Shown here one piece after another: positions 9,887-22,385 of a DNA stretch of 64,000 nt. How positions within the stretch are numbered: the first letter of the stretch is position 1; every line of letters starts with the position of its first letter. A program made the translations under genes and the position numbers. This stretch comes from Pogonophryne albipinna (taxonomy: Eukaryota; Chordata; Actinopteri; Perciformes; Artedidraconidae), in assembly GCA_028583405.1 (NCBI GenBank), contig CM053256.1, positions 23,285,325-23,349,324 of the forward strand, given 5' to 3'. The notes beneath the pieces are model-generated. The model was given only the letters and a program-made list of their open reading frames with translations, was not told the origin of the DNA and made no database searches.

Positions 9887-9957
9887 CACAAACTCTCTCA
9901 GCAGATCTTCTGGGTCCTCATTGAGGTGCACACACAGCCGCTTGAGACATTCCCGCC
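9887..9957 (-). CDS. Internal exon, teleost gene family copy 1
   Basis: The acceptor TTTAG is at 9958 and the donor GTCAGT follows 9887. Joined to the upstream exon (10077-10149) the split codon restores TGG and reads RECLKRLCVHLNEDPEDLL then REFV, ending in phase 0 exactly as needed by the terminal exon. It aligns with the exon of copy 2 (QEVVIRCLIDHLGEDASALI). Three consecutive exons with matching phases make a real gene structure likely; expression cannot be judged. Confidence 0.7.
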
Positions 9958-10076
9958 CTAAATCGAAAGTAAAGTGAAGGGGAATACGAAAAGAAAGAAT
10001 CTGTTTTGCTCAATGAAATGTGTACACGATTGACTCGATGCATAATTTCCTTAAAATGTAATGTTTGACATGATAC

Positions 10077-10149
10077 AGTTCAGACGCTGGCCTATCTGTC
10101 CTCCTCTCTTCTCAAAAACCTTCAGAAGTTTGTCAGATGGCACATCCAG
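10077..10149 (-). CDS. Upstream exon, teleost gene family copy 1
   Basis: The acceptor CTCTCTCAG ends at 10150 and the donor GTATCA follows 10077. It reads LDVPSDKLLKVFEKRGGQIG then QRLN, with one base left over that combines with the next exon. I see no confident further exons upstream; a LINE fragment begins about 100 bases away, so the 5' part of the gene may be lost or lie farther on. Confidence 0.65.
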
Positions 10150-10249
10150 CTGAGAGAGAAATCTTGATTGGAGGGGCAGGGTTGTTATACGCTTACACTC
10201 TGCATTTATCAAAGAAAACAAAATATCACAGTCATAAAAATCATTTCAT

Positions 10250-10830
10250 TTTCTAATGTTATGATTGTAATTGTGTGCTAAATGTATTTACAAAATCACA
10301 TACCAGGCATATCTTGCCTCAAAACGATGCAGAGAAACTAGTCCATGCATTTGTTACTTCCAGGCTAGCTTATTGTAACTCTTTATTATCAGGGTGTACC
10401 AAGAAGTCAGTTAAGTTGCTTCAGCTGATTCAAAATGTATTGACCAGAACACGGAAAAGGGACCACATTACTCCTGTTTTGGCTCCCTGTAGAACACAAG
10501 ATAGAATTCAAAATTCTTCTTCTCGCCTACAAAGCCCTTAATGGGCAGGCGCCATCTTTATCTTAAAGAGCTCATTATACCCTACTGTCCCACTAGGGCA
10601 TTGCGTTCCAAGAATGCAGGGTTGTTGGTTGTTCCTAGCAAAATCAAATGCAGTCGAATACACAAGTCCTGCAATAAATCCTTCCTTCATCGAGGTGATC
10701 ATACTTTTTGTTAAAACTCTGAGAGGTATTTTTACAAAAGCTCTTTTTGGAGGATGGAATCTGTGGAATGGTGTTGTGATATAGTGAGAATAACTTTTTC
10801 TATCAAGTACACCCATGAAGAACAACCAGG
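10250..10830 (+). mobile_element. L2-like LINE fragment (end of the RT region)
   Basis: LVHAFVTSRLAYCNSLLSGC, KLLQLIQNVLTRTRKRDHIT and, in shifted frames, the 'LAYKALNGQAP' and 'LWNGV' type blocks of fish L2-like ORF2 C-termini. Several frameshifts. The 5' part is absent. Confidence 0.7.
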
Positions 10831-10835
10831 TTAGA

Positions 10836-10905
10836 CTACATTACGTTTCATTTAGTTTACGTTTTTTCCAAAGCGACTTAAAATAAGTATTACTGTAATG
10901 TAAGA
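10836..10905 (+). repeat. Common fish dispersed repeat fragment
   Basis: ACATTACGTTTCATTTAG, then CCAAAGCGACTTAAAATAAG. I recall this as a very frequent teleost repeat motif; the family name is not known to me. Confidence 0.45.
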
Positions 10906-11312
10906 CTACATTATATAAGAAAGACCCTTATAGCCATTTCAACAAACAAAACATTATCCCTTTTGTGAAGGAGGCTTTATCGCAGAATGTTTGGCTTTTG
11001 CCTCTCACTTTCTGAATAACTTTTGCCTAATAAATCAGAAAATGTGTTTGCAGTATGTAAATGTTATGAATAAATATTCAGAAATTGTCAGACTAATACC
11101 AGTTCTCAATTTGTTAAAGATGAAGTTTAAGTTAGTCAAGTAAATCACACAAAACATTTGAATACTCAACATTTACTACAGAGCCTTTGGAACAATGTTC
11201 AAAGCAAGGCTGAGGTCAATCTTCTCCACACCAATTACCTATCGCAGAAAAACATATTTGAAATTATTTCATTATTCACACACAAATAAAACTAAAATGT
11301 TCTGCTCCTTAA

Positions 11313-11753
11313 AGGCGACATTTACCATTTAATGATGTACCTTTAGGTTAATATGAACCGACTTCGGCCGAGATGGGCGCCTCCAGTGTAAAAAGCTACA
11401 GTATACTAATGCAATGAGTACACATTTGTACGGAGCCATACACATCAGCGTTGCGAGCTCATTTCCATTGGTTTCAATGGAGACGTGCACTGGCTGGCAA
11501 GGTCTAAAATGTAACACGATCATTAATATCCTCCACTTTCCAGTATCAAGTGTTGCTTTCCGGGACACACCCCCACACACAATATTGTGTCTGTTTTGAT
11601 CCGCTCTGTGTGTATTTACGGTATTTACATGAACACAGAGCGGATCAAAGCAGATACATATACACCGTTTTTTAGGGAAAACACTGCGGTCCCACAGACA
11701 ATATTGTAATATATCTTTAACAATCAACACCTTAAATGGGTAAAGATGGTCGC
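11313..11753. mobile_element. MITE flanked by TTAA
   Basis: TTAA at 11309-11312 and 11754-11757. The imperfect inverted ends are AGGCGACATTTACCATTTAA and the complement of TTAAATGGGTAAAGATGGTC. A TTAA target suggests a piggyBac or Kolobok relative. It contains a perfect 17-bp hairpin at 11595-11611 / 11633-11649. Confidence 0.65.
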
Positions 11754-11757
11754 TTAA

Positions 11758-13480
11758 CGTAGCCTACTACCGTACTACCTGCCTCAGCGCCCCTAAAAGT
11801 CGGCACAAGAGTGGACATGCAGAGCCGGACCGACGCAGTAAAGTTCTACACCGCCTGACAGCAGACGCCTGACAGCTTTTAATCTTGTCCATTAAAGTGC
11901 CATATTGTTGAAGTTAAATTACGAAACTATTAAAAGTAGGGTTTTGAGTCCGAACATTTTGATTTGTGAATAAAATATTTGTCAATAATAAGAAGCTGAG
12001 TAATCGGCTGCAGAGCAAGCTGCTGACGTATGTGCTCAGTGGGCGGAGTTACAGAGATAAACATAACTTTTTTCTTATTTCTTAACATGATTGAGATTCA
12101 TAGAACGTACACCCCTCAAGATTAACATAGTTCTACATGATTGATTGATGTTTCGATGAGAAACATGAATACATTCTGTCTCATATATTAACTGCATATT
12201 TGCAAATTGAACAACCCCACTTTCCCCTTTTTTCAGTGCATGCTTCCCTGATGAAGTCTGAGGATCATCTGGGACTTTAGGGTCATGGCTTAGTAAAGTA
12301 TACCTAAAGTCTTAGTCTTTTACTACAACAATTACATTTTAATCTTTTTGCTGTTGCAATTGCTCAGTTGTTCAACTATATGATTTGTTTGATCAAATGT
12401 GTTTTTCAATGCCCAGCAAAAAACAAATCCATCTCCTGAAAGAACGTTTCAAACTTACAATATAGAAACTATTAATAACTTCCATCAATATTAATGCTGA
12501 ATTAATTACAATAAATGACATATCTACGTCGCACCTTCAGTTAGGTCTACCTTTCTGGGTGATTTATAGACATCTTTATGGACATTTTTTGCTTTAAACT
12601 TGTATTTACAGTTTTCAGATGTCAGGCAACTAAATAAGGCTAAATCTTAAAAACATAATACGTATAAATATAATAGAAGAAATAAGATACTTTTCTCATT
12701 TGAGTTTCTAGTTACAGTTGAGCTCCTGCAGAATTGTTGTGGTTGAACGTCACATCAATCAAGTCAATCTGCAAAACAGCTCTAAGACAAAAGCTGTACG
12801 CGCACTGATGGAGAACCAAGTGAGGCATGATAAATGCTGGCTGAAGAGAGGAAAATAAACACCATGCAGGCTAATGTTTCCATCACCACAGCCAATCGAA
12901 TTACGCACAGAATTAGAAAGACTGTGGCATGAATGAGCCATGTAGTCACAGCTTGTTTCACAGGCGTCCCTGGAAATATCTCACAGGAGTGCAGCCTCTA
13001 TGAAACATGTCAGTGGTGGATAAAAGCTGGAGGGAGGAGGCTAAACAAACAATGTGTGTGAGGTGAGAATCAGATGAGCTTGTAAGGTAGACTTTGTAGA
13101 GAGGATTAGTGCATGAGTGTGATTTATGAAACACACTTACACAAATCTGTGAAATGACTAATGAAATAAAGGCAATGTGGGTCCAAATATTTTGCTCCCA
13201 GACCATAAACTGGATGATGTGACAGTTACATAAATTCAAATTCATAATTGATCAAGTAGTTTGTCTAAGTTTGGAGCATTCTGGCCTCTCCAGGTCATGT
13301 TCTTGCAGATTAATTTAATCTGTTGTCATCAGGGCGTAGATATGCTCTACCTGCTCTAAAGACAAATCGCTTTTCAAAATCATTCATCCCCTCTGCACTC
13401 AAACTTTAAAATTCTTGAAAGGCTTTTTAACTTGATTATTTATTTATGTATTATTGTGATGCTATGAACTATAGTGTAAA
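11758..13480. other. Non-coding stretch
   Basis: AT-rich sequence with only short, unsupported ORFs. I see no exon, RNA gene or repeat that I can name. Confidence 0.5.
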
Positions 13481-13489
13481 TTGGAATGA

Positions 13490-13625
13490 TCCGCATCTCT
13501 GCTCCCGGGTGTATCTGTGTGTTTTCTTCATGTATGTTCCTGCCTGTGTACATGACATAAGCTGCTCATAACCAATTTCCCCTTGCGGGATTAATGAAGT
13601 TGTTGATTGATTGATTGATTGATTA
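13490..13625 (+). repeat. Retroelement 3' tail with (ATTG)n
   Basis: The stretch contains TTTCCCCTTGCGGGATTAAT, a tail motif very common in fish genomes, and ends in about five copies of GATT. Confidence 0.55.
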
Positions 13626-13645
13626 GTGTTGCAGTGCCCCTTTAA

Positions 13646-14320
13646 AGGGGACCTATCATGCAAAATGAAGTTTTTGATGTCTTTTATACATAAATATGTG
13701 TCCCCGGTGTGTCAGGGAACTCACAAAGTGTCAGAAAAGAAAACCCTCTCTCTTTTCATCCGTACCCAAATCTCTAAAAACTCGTTTCAGATTTGCGTCC
13801 GATATGATGTAAATTAGGTTTTATCGGACATGCAGACCCACAGTATACTATCAGAAACGTTGCTATCAGAAACAATGCCTGACGTGTTTTGGACGTAGTA
13901 GCCTATGGTCTTTGTTTACATTAGCAAGCATCGCTAACACTCAGAGCTAACCTGTACTGGAGAGAGTACATGTGTAAAAAGCAGGAAATAAAAAAAGGAA
14001 CTCACCTTTGAGCTCCATACTGTTTCAGAAATAAATAATCCTTGATGTGGTTTGGAACATGATATGCCGTTTAATCACGGCAGAATTAACCTGTAGCTGC
14101 TGGGTAATTCTGAGCGGGCATTAGCTCCCCCTCTTTTTTTTTTTTCAAGCTAAGGTCCCAAAATCTGCGTTTCTCTAACAGGCCTGAAATAGAGGGATAT
14201 GAGAGATGTCTAAAATGCATGATCTATTTTGAGCAAAACACATCATAGACATGTTTTTTATATATATTTATATATCTGAGACCCATAATATATGCCTAAA
14301 AATATCATAAAAGGAGACCT
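13646..14320. mobile_element. MITE flanked by TTAA
   Basis: TTAA at 13642-13645 and 14321-14324. The ends are AGGGGACCTATCATG and the complement of ATCATAAAAGGAGACCT. This resembles the abundant fish 'TTAAAGGGGACCTAT' family. No transposase. Confidence 0.65.
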
Positions 14321-14324
14321 TTAA

Positions 14325-16849
14325 GGAAAATTACAATTTGGTTAATCAATTTATTCCTTTTTTATTCTCAATTTTACAGTAATAGGTTGTGCACAAGCTC
14401 GGGCATAACTCCAAATCCAAAGTTCTTAATATAAGAACATCTACCTTTTGTTGCCTTTTAGTTGTATGATTACTATTTACGCTGTATCAATGCTACTGTT
14501 TTCCCATTCATTTGGGTTAATGTATAACTAAGTTAATGTACAAAGTCAAACTTTCTTTTACAATACGTTTTCTAGTAGGTTAGAAAGCTCATGTACAAGA
14601 GGAAAAAAATGGGCTTTAACCATAAGCAGGGTAATTGTCAACTACCTATCTAATTCAAAGGGCTATAAAACATTATTACACGGCTTAGTTGAATACTAGA
14701 TCCGATTAATCAATTTGGACATTCCCGAGGTCTGTTTTGCTAACAGACGGCTTTTTAGGAGAACAGACCATTGATAAGGCGGATCCAGGGACTTTGTTTA
14801 GACATATAAATTGTCAGAAAGAAGGCTTGACGAGTTAACATCAGCTGTGGACAACAGACACACGTTTTTGCATGGAATACTTTTTGAATATACATTTCTA
14901 TATTTGTGAAGAGCACGGAATGCTGTATTCATAATGGCTAAACTTTCCCCAGTAACACACAAAAGAAACCACAAGACAAGAGATGTTAAGACTCTAAAAG
15001 ACAAAGGGCTGGAAATCAAGACAAACAGGAAGTAAATCTGGCAGTATTAGGTTAATGGAAAAGAAAATGTGAACAGACTAAATTACGTTTCTGTAACCTG
15101 CTCTTGCCTGATCAACCTTAAGGTGTTCGTTTTCATTAATGACAACCTCGCTGCACATTTTCCCCTACATGTACAATATTAATCAAGAGAATATTTTTAA
15201 AACAGCAACAACAGACCTGAGTCTTTGTCTGCTGTCCTGTTATCAGTATGTAACAGAAAGCCTAACCCTAAGCAGTATAATAATAATTGACGTTAAACAG
15301 CAGCCACAACAGACACTTAAATCTATGTCTTCTGTGCTGTTTTCAGTGTTTTCTGCTACAGGAGCTACTGCACAACAAGGACCTCTGTGTTTTCCCAGCT
15401 GGTGGTGCTCTGCATTCTGTTCGTCACATGTGAAAAGTGTCATATGGATGAGTATTGAGCTGCAGGTCATTTAGCTCCTATCTGTGACGATGCTCTTAGG
15501 TTGAACAGTTCAAACACCATCGACCTGTTTCTTATGAACATAATGATTTGTGGGCATTTGCTTGTGGCTGTTGCTGGCAGTGTGTATGTTGGCACAATCA
15601 GTGATTCTGAATGGAACAGTTCCATTAATCTGTAGATATAAAGATTAATTGTAAACAAGCAATGAATCAATGGCAGAGGAAATATTCAGATTCTTGTAAT
15701 TAAGCAAAATTAATAATACCGCACTGTGAAAATACTTTTTAAATCCTGCATTGAAGATTCTACCTTAGCAAACAAATTGGTATTACTGTTAAATCACTTA
15801 GGTGCGATAACATGTATTCTATCAGTGTTTTTCTTTCTGATGTTTTTGGATTCTTATTACACTTGCATTAATGTGTATTTTGTAATTTAGTGCTGTAGAT
15901 ATTTAAGGTTGTGCTAATTTCAACTCATTTAAATGAATGAATGGTCTATTATACAACAATACATTATGTTCTACAAGTAAACTTTTTATAAGCTCAGTTT
16001 TGTGACAATTCATTTTCTAGCTGATCCAGAATGGTTTAGAAATATTGTATTAACCTTATTATGCAGGAGGATGGATCATCATTAAGTTTTCTACAAACAT
16101 TCAATCCAAACACATCTGGAGATTCATGTTTTTTACTAGACGTGGATAAAGTGGATACAAAACTGTAACCTGAAAATAAATGAAAGCTGGTAGATTTTTA
16201 AAAGTACAGAAGTATAAAGTTGCATAGAACTAAAAAAAACACACAAGTAAAGTAAATGTTGTGTCTCCAATCAATATTAATATCACTCAACAAGAGAACA
16301 GGCACTATAATAAGCATACAAGCGTCATCAAGACGATATCATGTCATTCCAATATTTGAACATGTGCTGAATAAGTATTTTGCCTCCAGACAAAACATAG
16401 ATAAGAAACACACAAATCAAACAGCTGTAACAGAAGAGGTGTACATGTGCTATTGATTTGATGGGAGCAGTGCCAGGTGTGTGTGCACAGCACAGAACGT
16501 TTCATACACAGCTCACATTCCCGTCATATTGCTGACAGGGTGAGCGGCTATAGGAACCCTGCTCACATTGACCCTGCCTTTCTCCTTTTTGACAGGTGAA
16601 GAAAGTGTTGCTAAGCAGCTTAATCTGTTTTACGCCTCAAATTTCAGGGATATAAATGACCCATGTTGAACTTTTAAATTATATCCTTGAGGGTATATTC
16701 AAGCAGTGTTTTTGAATATGGCTAATAACTACTGATGGATGGCATGGCTTGGTGACTAAAAAGTTAGTTATTTAAGAACTTTGCAACAGTTCAACATGTT
16801 AATTGATAAATGACAGATGACCCTCAGGCCTTTTTTGTCATGATCTTAG
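14325..16849. other. Non-coding stretch
   Basis: AT-rich intergenic sequence. The short ORFs have no recognisable domain. 15139-15474 is the longest open stretch, with no splice or codon support. Confidence 0.45.
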
Positions 16850-17238
16850 TGTTATGTCACGGTTTTAGTTTTGTCTGTCTGGTAATGGGTTTTATTTTGC
16901 TATTCTGTTCTCCCTGTCTCTTGTTTTCCTTCCTGTGTTTTTCCTCCTGTGTCTGATTGTCTCATTGTGTTTCTGCCTCCCCTTCCCAGCTGTGTCTTGT
17001 CCTGTGATTACCCTTCTGTGTATTTAGTCTTGTCTTCCCCTGTGCTCCACGTCGGTTTCGTTGTATTTTCTCACTCTCCATGTGTGTCACTTATCTCATG
17101 CTACCTGTTTATGATTCATGCTTTTTTGTTCTTGTTTTTTCATGCCAACAGCTTTATTTAAATAAGGCTCGCTTTTGTTTTGAAACCCGCTTCCCTTTTT
17201 AACTGCATTTGGGTCCTACCTTTTCCCGAATCGTAACA
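16850..17238 (+). repeat. Solo LTR related to the LTRs at 46760 and 50177
   Basis: It begins TGTTATGTCACGGTTTTAG and ends CGTAACA. Blocks such as CCCAGCTGTGTCTTGTCCTG, TGTGTATTTAGTCTTGTC and TTTGGGTCCTACCTTTTCC are shared with the reverse complement of the LTRs at 46760-47177. No internal region and no clear target duplication. Confidence 0.72.
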
Positions 17239-17459
17239 TTTTTACAGAAGATAAAGCCAAATATCTTCTCCAGAAACCCTCTCTAGATAAATCTTTCTTC
17301 TTTTTCAATCAGCAGTGTAAACAGTTGTATACACACACAATATTAGGTGTTTTAATGAACAATTGATCTTAAAAATATCCATCTAAAAAACAAAGTTCAA
17401 AACACGATGGACTTTTCACTTCTTCACCTTAAAATTACAAAAAGTCAGTAGTTGTAGGC

Positions 17460-17700
17460 AACTTGGTTACGATTGTCCCAGTTTTGCTGGAACGTACCCT
17501 TTTGGATGCCACTTTGGTGGATAAAACATGACGAGAAAACCCTCTAAGGTGCTCTTCCGGTAGAGAAAACTTGATAAAGTACCTTCCTAAGGTGCCATTT
17601 CAATGGAGAAAACATGGTAGATACCTTTCTAAAGTACCCTCTAAATTGCCCTTCCAGTGGAAAAAACCCAATGCAGTTTAGGCTGCCCTTCATGCAAAAA
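17460..17700. repeat. Degenerate tandem repeat, unit about 50-55 bp
   Basis: The phrase 'gaaaac...taccttcctaaggtgcc...tccagtgga' recurs about four times with many changes. Confidence 0.5.
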
Positions 17701-18537
17701 AAGAGGTGACTTCTACGTACCTCTATAAATATGGAGAAACTTTTGTCTTTCATGGCAGAGGTTTACTGCTACAGAAACACTTTGAATATTAATAAAATAA
17801 ATGTATTTCCAAGGCTCACAGAAGAGCAGGCTTCTCACAAAATTGCTGTGCTGATAGACAAAGAGAAAGATAGAAGAAAGTAAGGATGGAACGACATCTT
17901 TCATTAAGAGACCAATAATAGCTAGAAGAGAATAACCTTGGTCAGATCTCAGTCTCCCTCTATTGAATTGAAGGCTATATACCGGTTTCAATAAACCCTT
18001 GTGCATGCTGACATAACAATACCCAAGGACAAAGAGAAAAAAAGCTTTATAATGCCCAAGAGTGCATTTTAAGCACTCAGCCTAAACTCAGGCTATTTGG
18101 TAAAGGCGGTGTTTGCCAGTTGTATTTTTATATATAACTCTTAAATAAAAGGGCTAGGACTGGGTATCCATATCAGTAAGACAACTTACTAATCAAATAC
18201 ACATATGTCTGGACCCCCAGTCTTTAATTTAAGAATATATGTCAAGCCACATTATGTTGTTGTTTACTTTAAATTAAAGATTTGCCTTTAAAAAACATTA
18301 AAAGTGTATGTATTATAATATTCCTGACTTAGATAAGATTCTATCTTAAGGAGTTAATTATCGGAAAAAATGTTTTGATGCTAAAGACCCACAACTAGCC
18401 CTACAGAGTAAACTTTACATATCTACACATCATTTAAGCACTTTGTTTTATGGAAAAAAAACTAAAATAGTTGAATATGGGCTGCAATGGGGTCATGGAC
18501 TTTTGAGTATTTTTGGATTGTGTCTAAAGAGGTATCA

Positions 18538-19345
18538 CTTTACAATAAGACTACCCTTATAAAGGATTCATAAAGGGTTTATAATTAGGTTATTAATTAG
18601 GTTGTAAACATTAATCATTAAGAACCATTTATAAACTGTGAGGGAATATTTCTGTCTTACTCCTAAGATATTTAACCTTATTGCCTGTTGACGTTAATAA
18701 CCAACCCTGACTCTGTTATCTCCTTTAAAGAATGTGCTGCTGCACTTATTCTCAGTTTTATGACCGGGAAACTGTCGGTCACAGAGGGTTTTATGACAGT
18801 GAGAACGCTGGCTTCTAAGCACCACAGACAGGTGATTCAGTGTCTCCAAATGTAGGGGCTATCTCCAGTGCTCCATGTTGATTAACTTTCTGTAAGCTAG
18901 TTAAAAGGTCTATCGAGAGAGAGGCTGGTGAGAATTGATGTGGCAACCCACCCGTGCAGTCAGAACCTCTGGCTGCTGTGACTTGTGATGTGAAATTCTC
19001 CGGCCGATACTTTTAATAAACAACCAGTGTTTGACATCAAAGCTCCAACTCTCCTCGTGTCTCTCTGAGTTCTGACTCTCCATTGCTGCAGAAGTTTCCC
19101 TTACATAAACCAGTTCTAACATAGTTTTCATACATCAACACAGGCTCACTATTTGGCAAGATGACTAAGCCTTATATTGGCACTAGCTTACTTCGTCTTC
19201 TTCATCAGCCAGCGTCCTTGGTCTCTGTTGATCACTGAGTTGATTCTCCCCCCTTCCATCTTGATGTTTCTTGGCATCTCTTTATGACCATTTATTTATG
19301 AATTACTAACATTTATAACGTCCAAAAGGGAGCCTTGTAAAGTGT
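18538..19345. mobile_element. MITE-like element with CACTTTACAATAAG ends
   Basis: CACTTTACAATAAGACTACC at 18538 faces GGGAGCCTTGTAAAGTG at 19329-19345. The subterminal arms are rich in 'ttataaa' steps. The interior has no transposase. No clear TSD. Confidence 0.5.
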
Positions 19346-19385
19346 TGAACAAATCACCATTTATTAATGAGTTATTACCATTTAT

Positions 19386-20270
19386 AATTTGTTTAAGTTA
19401 TATTAAGCCTTAAAGTTATGCATAAATTAGGGCGTGGTCACATTGAGTGACAGGTCATTGCAGTGACTGCTGTTGTTAGCTTTATGTCTCTCTGCTAGCA
19501 GCTCCATGATGCTACAGGGACTCAGCCTGCTCAACTCATCCGGGGAACATAACTTGAACTTGGCCGTGTTTGTTGCGCTGGTGCCTTGTGGACTATTCTT
19601 CATGCTTATATCGGACTATCTCTCTGCGATTAAAACAGACTGTGCATGAATGCAGTTTTACGGTACTGTAAGTGAAATTCGAGTACTTTATTTATGTGTT
19701 GCTTATGTTTTGAGTCAGCTAATGTTAATGAATGTTAAGGCTTGGGTTAGTAAGCAAGTGGTAGCTACATCTGTGCTAACGATGCTAATCGTAGCCTCCA
19801 AGTTAAAATGTAATAGAGAAGTGTTACGCATTAAGTGGGATAATACTGTAGAATAAATGGCTTCTGTTTGAGGTTGGTAAAATAAGGTCATCCTTGTAAC
19901 TTAGAGAGATATTTTATTCGGTAACTATATGCATCGCTAAGGTTAATTTAAATTCGCTATGATCGATTATGTAGACAAGCTAACGTCAAAGTAGTGTTGA
20001 AGAGCGGTGTAGTGTATGTGAAATCAACCTCACAATATGATGTGTGTATATTACAAATAATAATGTCATATTTCAAGATAACTACTTAGATATTACAATA
20101 TGGTTGGTTGAGCTGGAGTTCATTATTGAGCTTAAACGTTAACGTCACAGTCATATCTGAAGAACAAACCCAAACCTTGTTCTTTTTATTAACTGTATTA
20201 CCAAATTGGTATCAAATAAATAGTCAGCATTGGTAATACCAATGCTGATAAAGTAAACTATTTTATTTGA
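19386..20270 (+). repeat. Dispersed repeat, copy A (inverted relative to copy B at 58186-59575)
   Basis: Shared landmarks with the reverse complement of copy B include TTAGGGCGTGGTCACATTGA, GTGGTAGCTACATC, GTGCTAACGATGCTAATCGT, AAATAAGGTCATCCTTGTAA and CGTTAACGTCACAGTCAT. It lacks the 549-bp insertion present in copy B (empty site ACAATATGG near 20097). Probably part of a DNA transposon; the Merlin-type transposase starts about 250 bases downstream. Confidence 0.75.
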
Positions 20271-20520
20271 GTATTTGTGTCTGGGAGAAGGTACTGTACC
20301 CACTATGTTCAGCAGTTATAGACTGAGCTTTCTTGTACAAGAGAATACCAACAAAAAAATCAATATGGACCATTACTGTATAATTATCCTTAAATTATGT
20401 TATACAATGCACCTAATAAACAAGTATGGCATTTTGAAACATGATGTGCAACAATTTCTACTGTAATTTGTGTGCATTTTGTTGTTAACTAAGATGATGT
20501 TATGATTTCTTTTTTGTTAA

Positions 20521-20975
20521 TATGCACGTGGACGCTTTGGACATACCTAGAGAAGGAAGAAATGGGTCGTCAGAATGATGGGAGTTAAAGACAAAAGGTG
20601 GAGACTAGTGTTGAAACTAGTGGAGAAACGATCAAGATGCCACCTTGTCCCTCTAATTAGACGACATGTTAAGTCAGGACGTAGCATTATTAGTGATGAG
20701 TGGAGGGCATACATGAGAGTGCTGAGTAACATGGGGTACAACCACTACACCATAAACCACAGCAGGTGGTTTGTGAACCCCCAGCCGGCAGTCATACCCA
20801 ACATATAGAAAGAGCTTGGTCGACCGCCAAAGGACATGTCCGTAGACTGAGAGGAAACCGTACAGAGAGGTTGTTGGAGGAACACCTCAAGGTTCTTGAA
20901 CGGTCATCTTGGCTTGGCTCTGCTCACCCTGATGGACTGCTTGGAGGCTTGTTCAACCAAGCCTTTCCAGTCTGA
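20521..20975 (+). pseudogene. Merlin (IS1016/ISXO2-like) transposase, C-terminal part
   Basis: The pieces are ARGRFGHT, KRSRCHLVPLIRRHVKSG, SIISDEWRAYMRVLSNMGYN, YTINHSRWFV, and after a one-base frameshift near 20785, HTQHIERAWSTAKGHVRRLR and RTERLLEEHLKVLERSSWLG. This matches the DDE domain of ISXO2-like transposases, with the second Asp in SDEWRAY and the Glu in HIERAW. The N-terminal half is missing and there is a frameshift plus at least one stop, so it is inactive. Merlin elements cut and paste DNA with an 8-9 bp target duplication; I could not fix the ends here. Confidence 0.8.
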
Positions 20976-21254
20976 GTACCATTATGTCTTTCATTTATGT
21001 CTGAAAAAAGCTTTTATGCTTAAATATGTGTATCAGTGATACTAATAAATAGTCTTAATTTTTAGTCCTGATTTTCTTCATGTGTGAATTAAATGTTTTG
21101 CTTGGCTCTTTTGCATCTTACTTTGCATTTCATATGAAAAATGTGTATTATGTAAGTGTGAATGTTATAACTCATTCATAAATGGACATATGTATTAAAC
21201 TTAAAAGCAACGCACCCTTTCAGTAGTTATAAATGTTAGTGACTCATCAATATT

Positions 21255-22385
21255 TCATTTCATGTAATCGTTTATTTGACAGGGACAAATAAACAGTGCA
21301 TTTGACAATGCACATTAATGAACACTTAAAACAAAAAATGCGTCAAGTGTAAATATGCCGAATTTTTGCTTTGAGCTCATTTCCATCCGCAGTCCCTCTC
21401 ATAAAACATTTAAGAACATGACATTTATAAACATAGCAAAAACAAATACATGATGTGCAAAAAGAGCAAGAGCAGCATACACAAGTATTTACCACATGGC
21501 AGTAGGCTACACTATAGCAGCAACGACATATAAAGCGCAAGAGATGATACAAGAGCTACATAAAGTGCAAGAGGAGATACCCCTGTATTAAAGTTCATTT
21601 AGCGGTGATTGCACGTCTGGTTGTTTCTCAACCATTCTTTGAGTTGACCTTTAAAGCTATTGAGAGTGGGACAATCCCGTAACTCAGTTGGGAGGCTATT
21701 CCAGAGTGAGCTGGCTTTAATGGAGAGTACATTTTGACCGAAAGTGGTCCGTCTACGGTGGACTTCACCGTCTCCTCTGGTTTCTGACCTAGTGCAGCTT
21801 CCAGTGTGTTTTCTGTGGATTAATTCCCCTAAGGGAGGCGGGGCCAGTCCATGTAAACATTTATAAATAAAGCACATACTTTTAAAAAACTACAAATTGT
21901 TCAAACTCAAGAAATTGTGTTTTTCAAGGATGGTACAGTGGTGGTATGAATATGGCTTTCTGTCAAACACCTTGATAGCTCTCTTGTACAGCTGTTCTAT
22001 TGGTTTAAGGTTTGTGGCACAAGCAAACGACCAGTTTGTAAAACAGCATTCAATGTGGGATAGAATCATACAATGGAGTTATGACTTTGCAGCATTGACA
22101 GTTAAGAAGGGTCTGATTTGTTTAACATTTTGCAAGTTGAATTTAATAGTATTGGATACTTTCTTAATATGTTTCTTAAAATTCAAGTTCGAGTCCAGTA
22201 TAACTCCAAGATACTTGAAGTGGGAGACTTTATATTTCTGCTCCGTTTAAAAATACGTTGGATCCTTCGATTTTGGCTGGTCGTTTACTGAACATCATGC
22301 ATACTGTTTTTTTTTACGTTTAACTGTAAGCAAATGTTGTTCAGCCAGTGTTGAACCTTGTCCAAAGCTTTTGAGAGACAAAATT
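21255..22385 (-). mobile_element. LINE fragment, 3' half, minus strand
   Basis: 21599-21877 reads FIYKCLHGLAPPPLGELIHR, FGQNVLSIKASSLWNSLP, TELRDCPTLNSFKGQLKEWL: the end of a LINE ORF2. Upstream, in broken frames, are KYLGVILDSNL, IKFNLQNVKQIR, SHIECCFTNWSFACATNLKP and VQHWLNNICLQLN. The 3' tail (minus) ends near 21255 with TTTATTTGTCCCTGTCAAAT. The endonuclease and early RT parts are missing. Confidence 0.8.

Noticed and set aside
11177..11249. Minus-strand exon-like piece (VIGVEKIDLSLALNIVPKAL)
   Set aside because: It has a possible acceptor and donor upstream of gene copy 1, but its phase does not fit the next exon and similarity to the copy 2 exon is weak.
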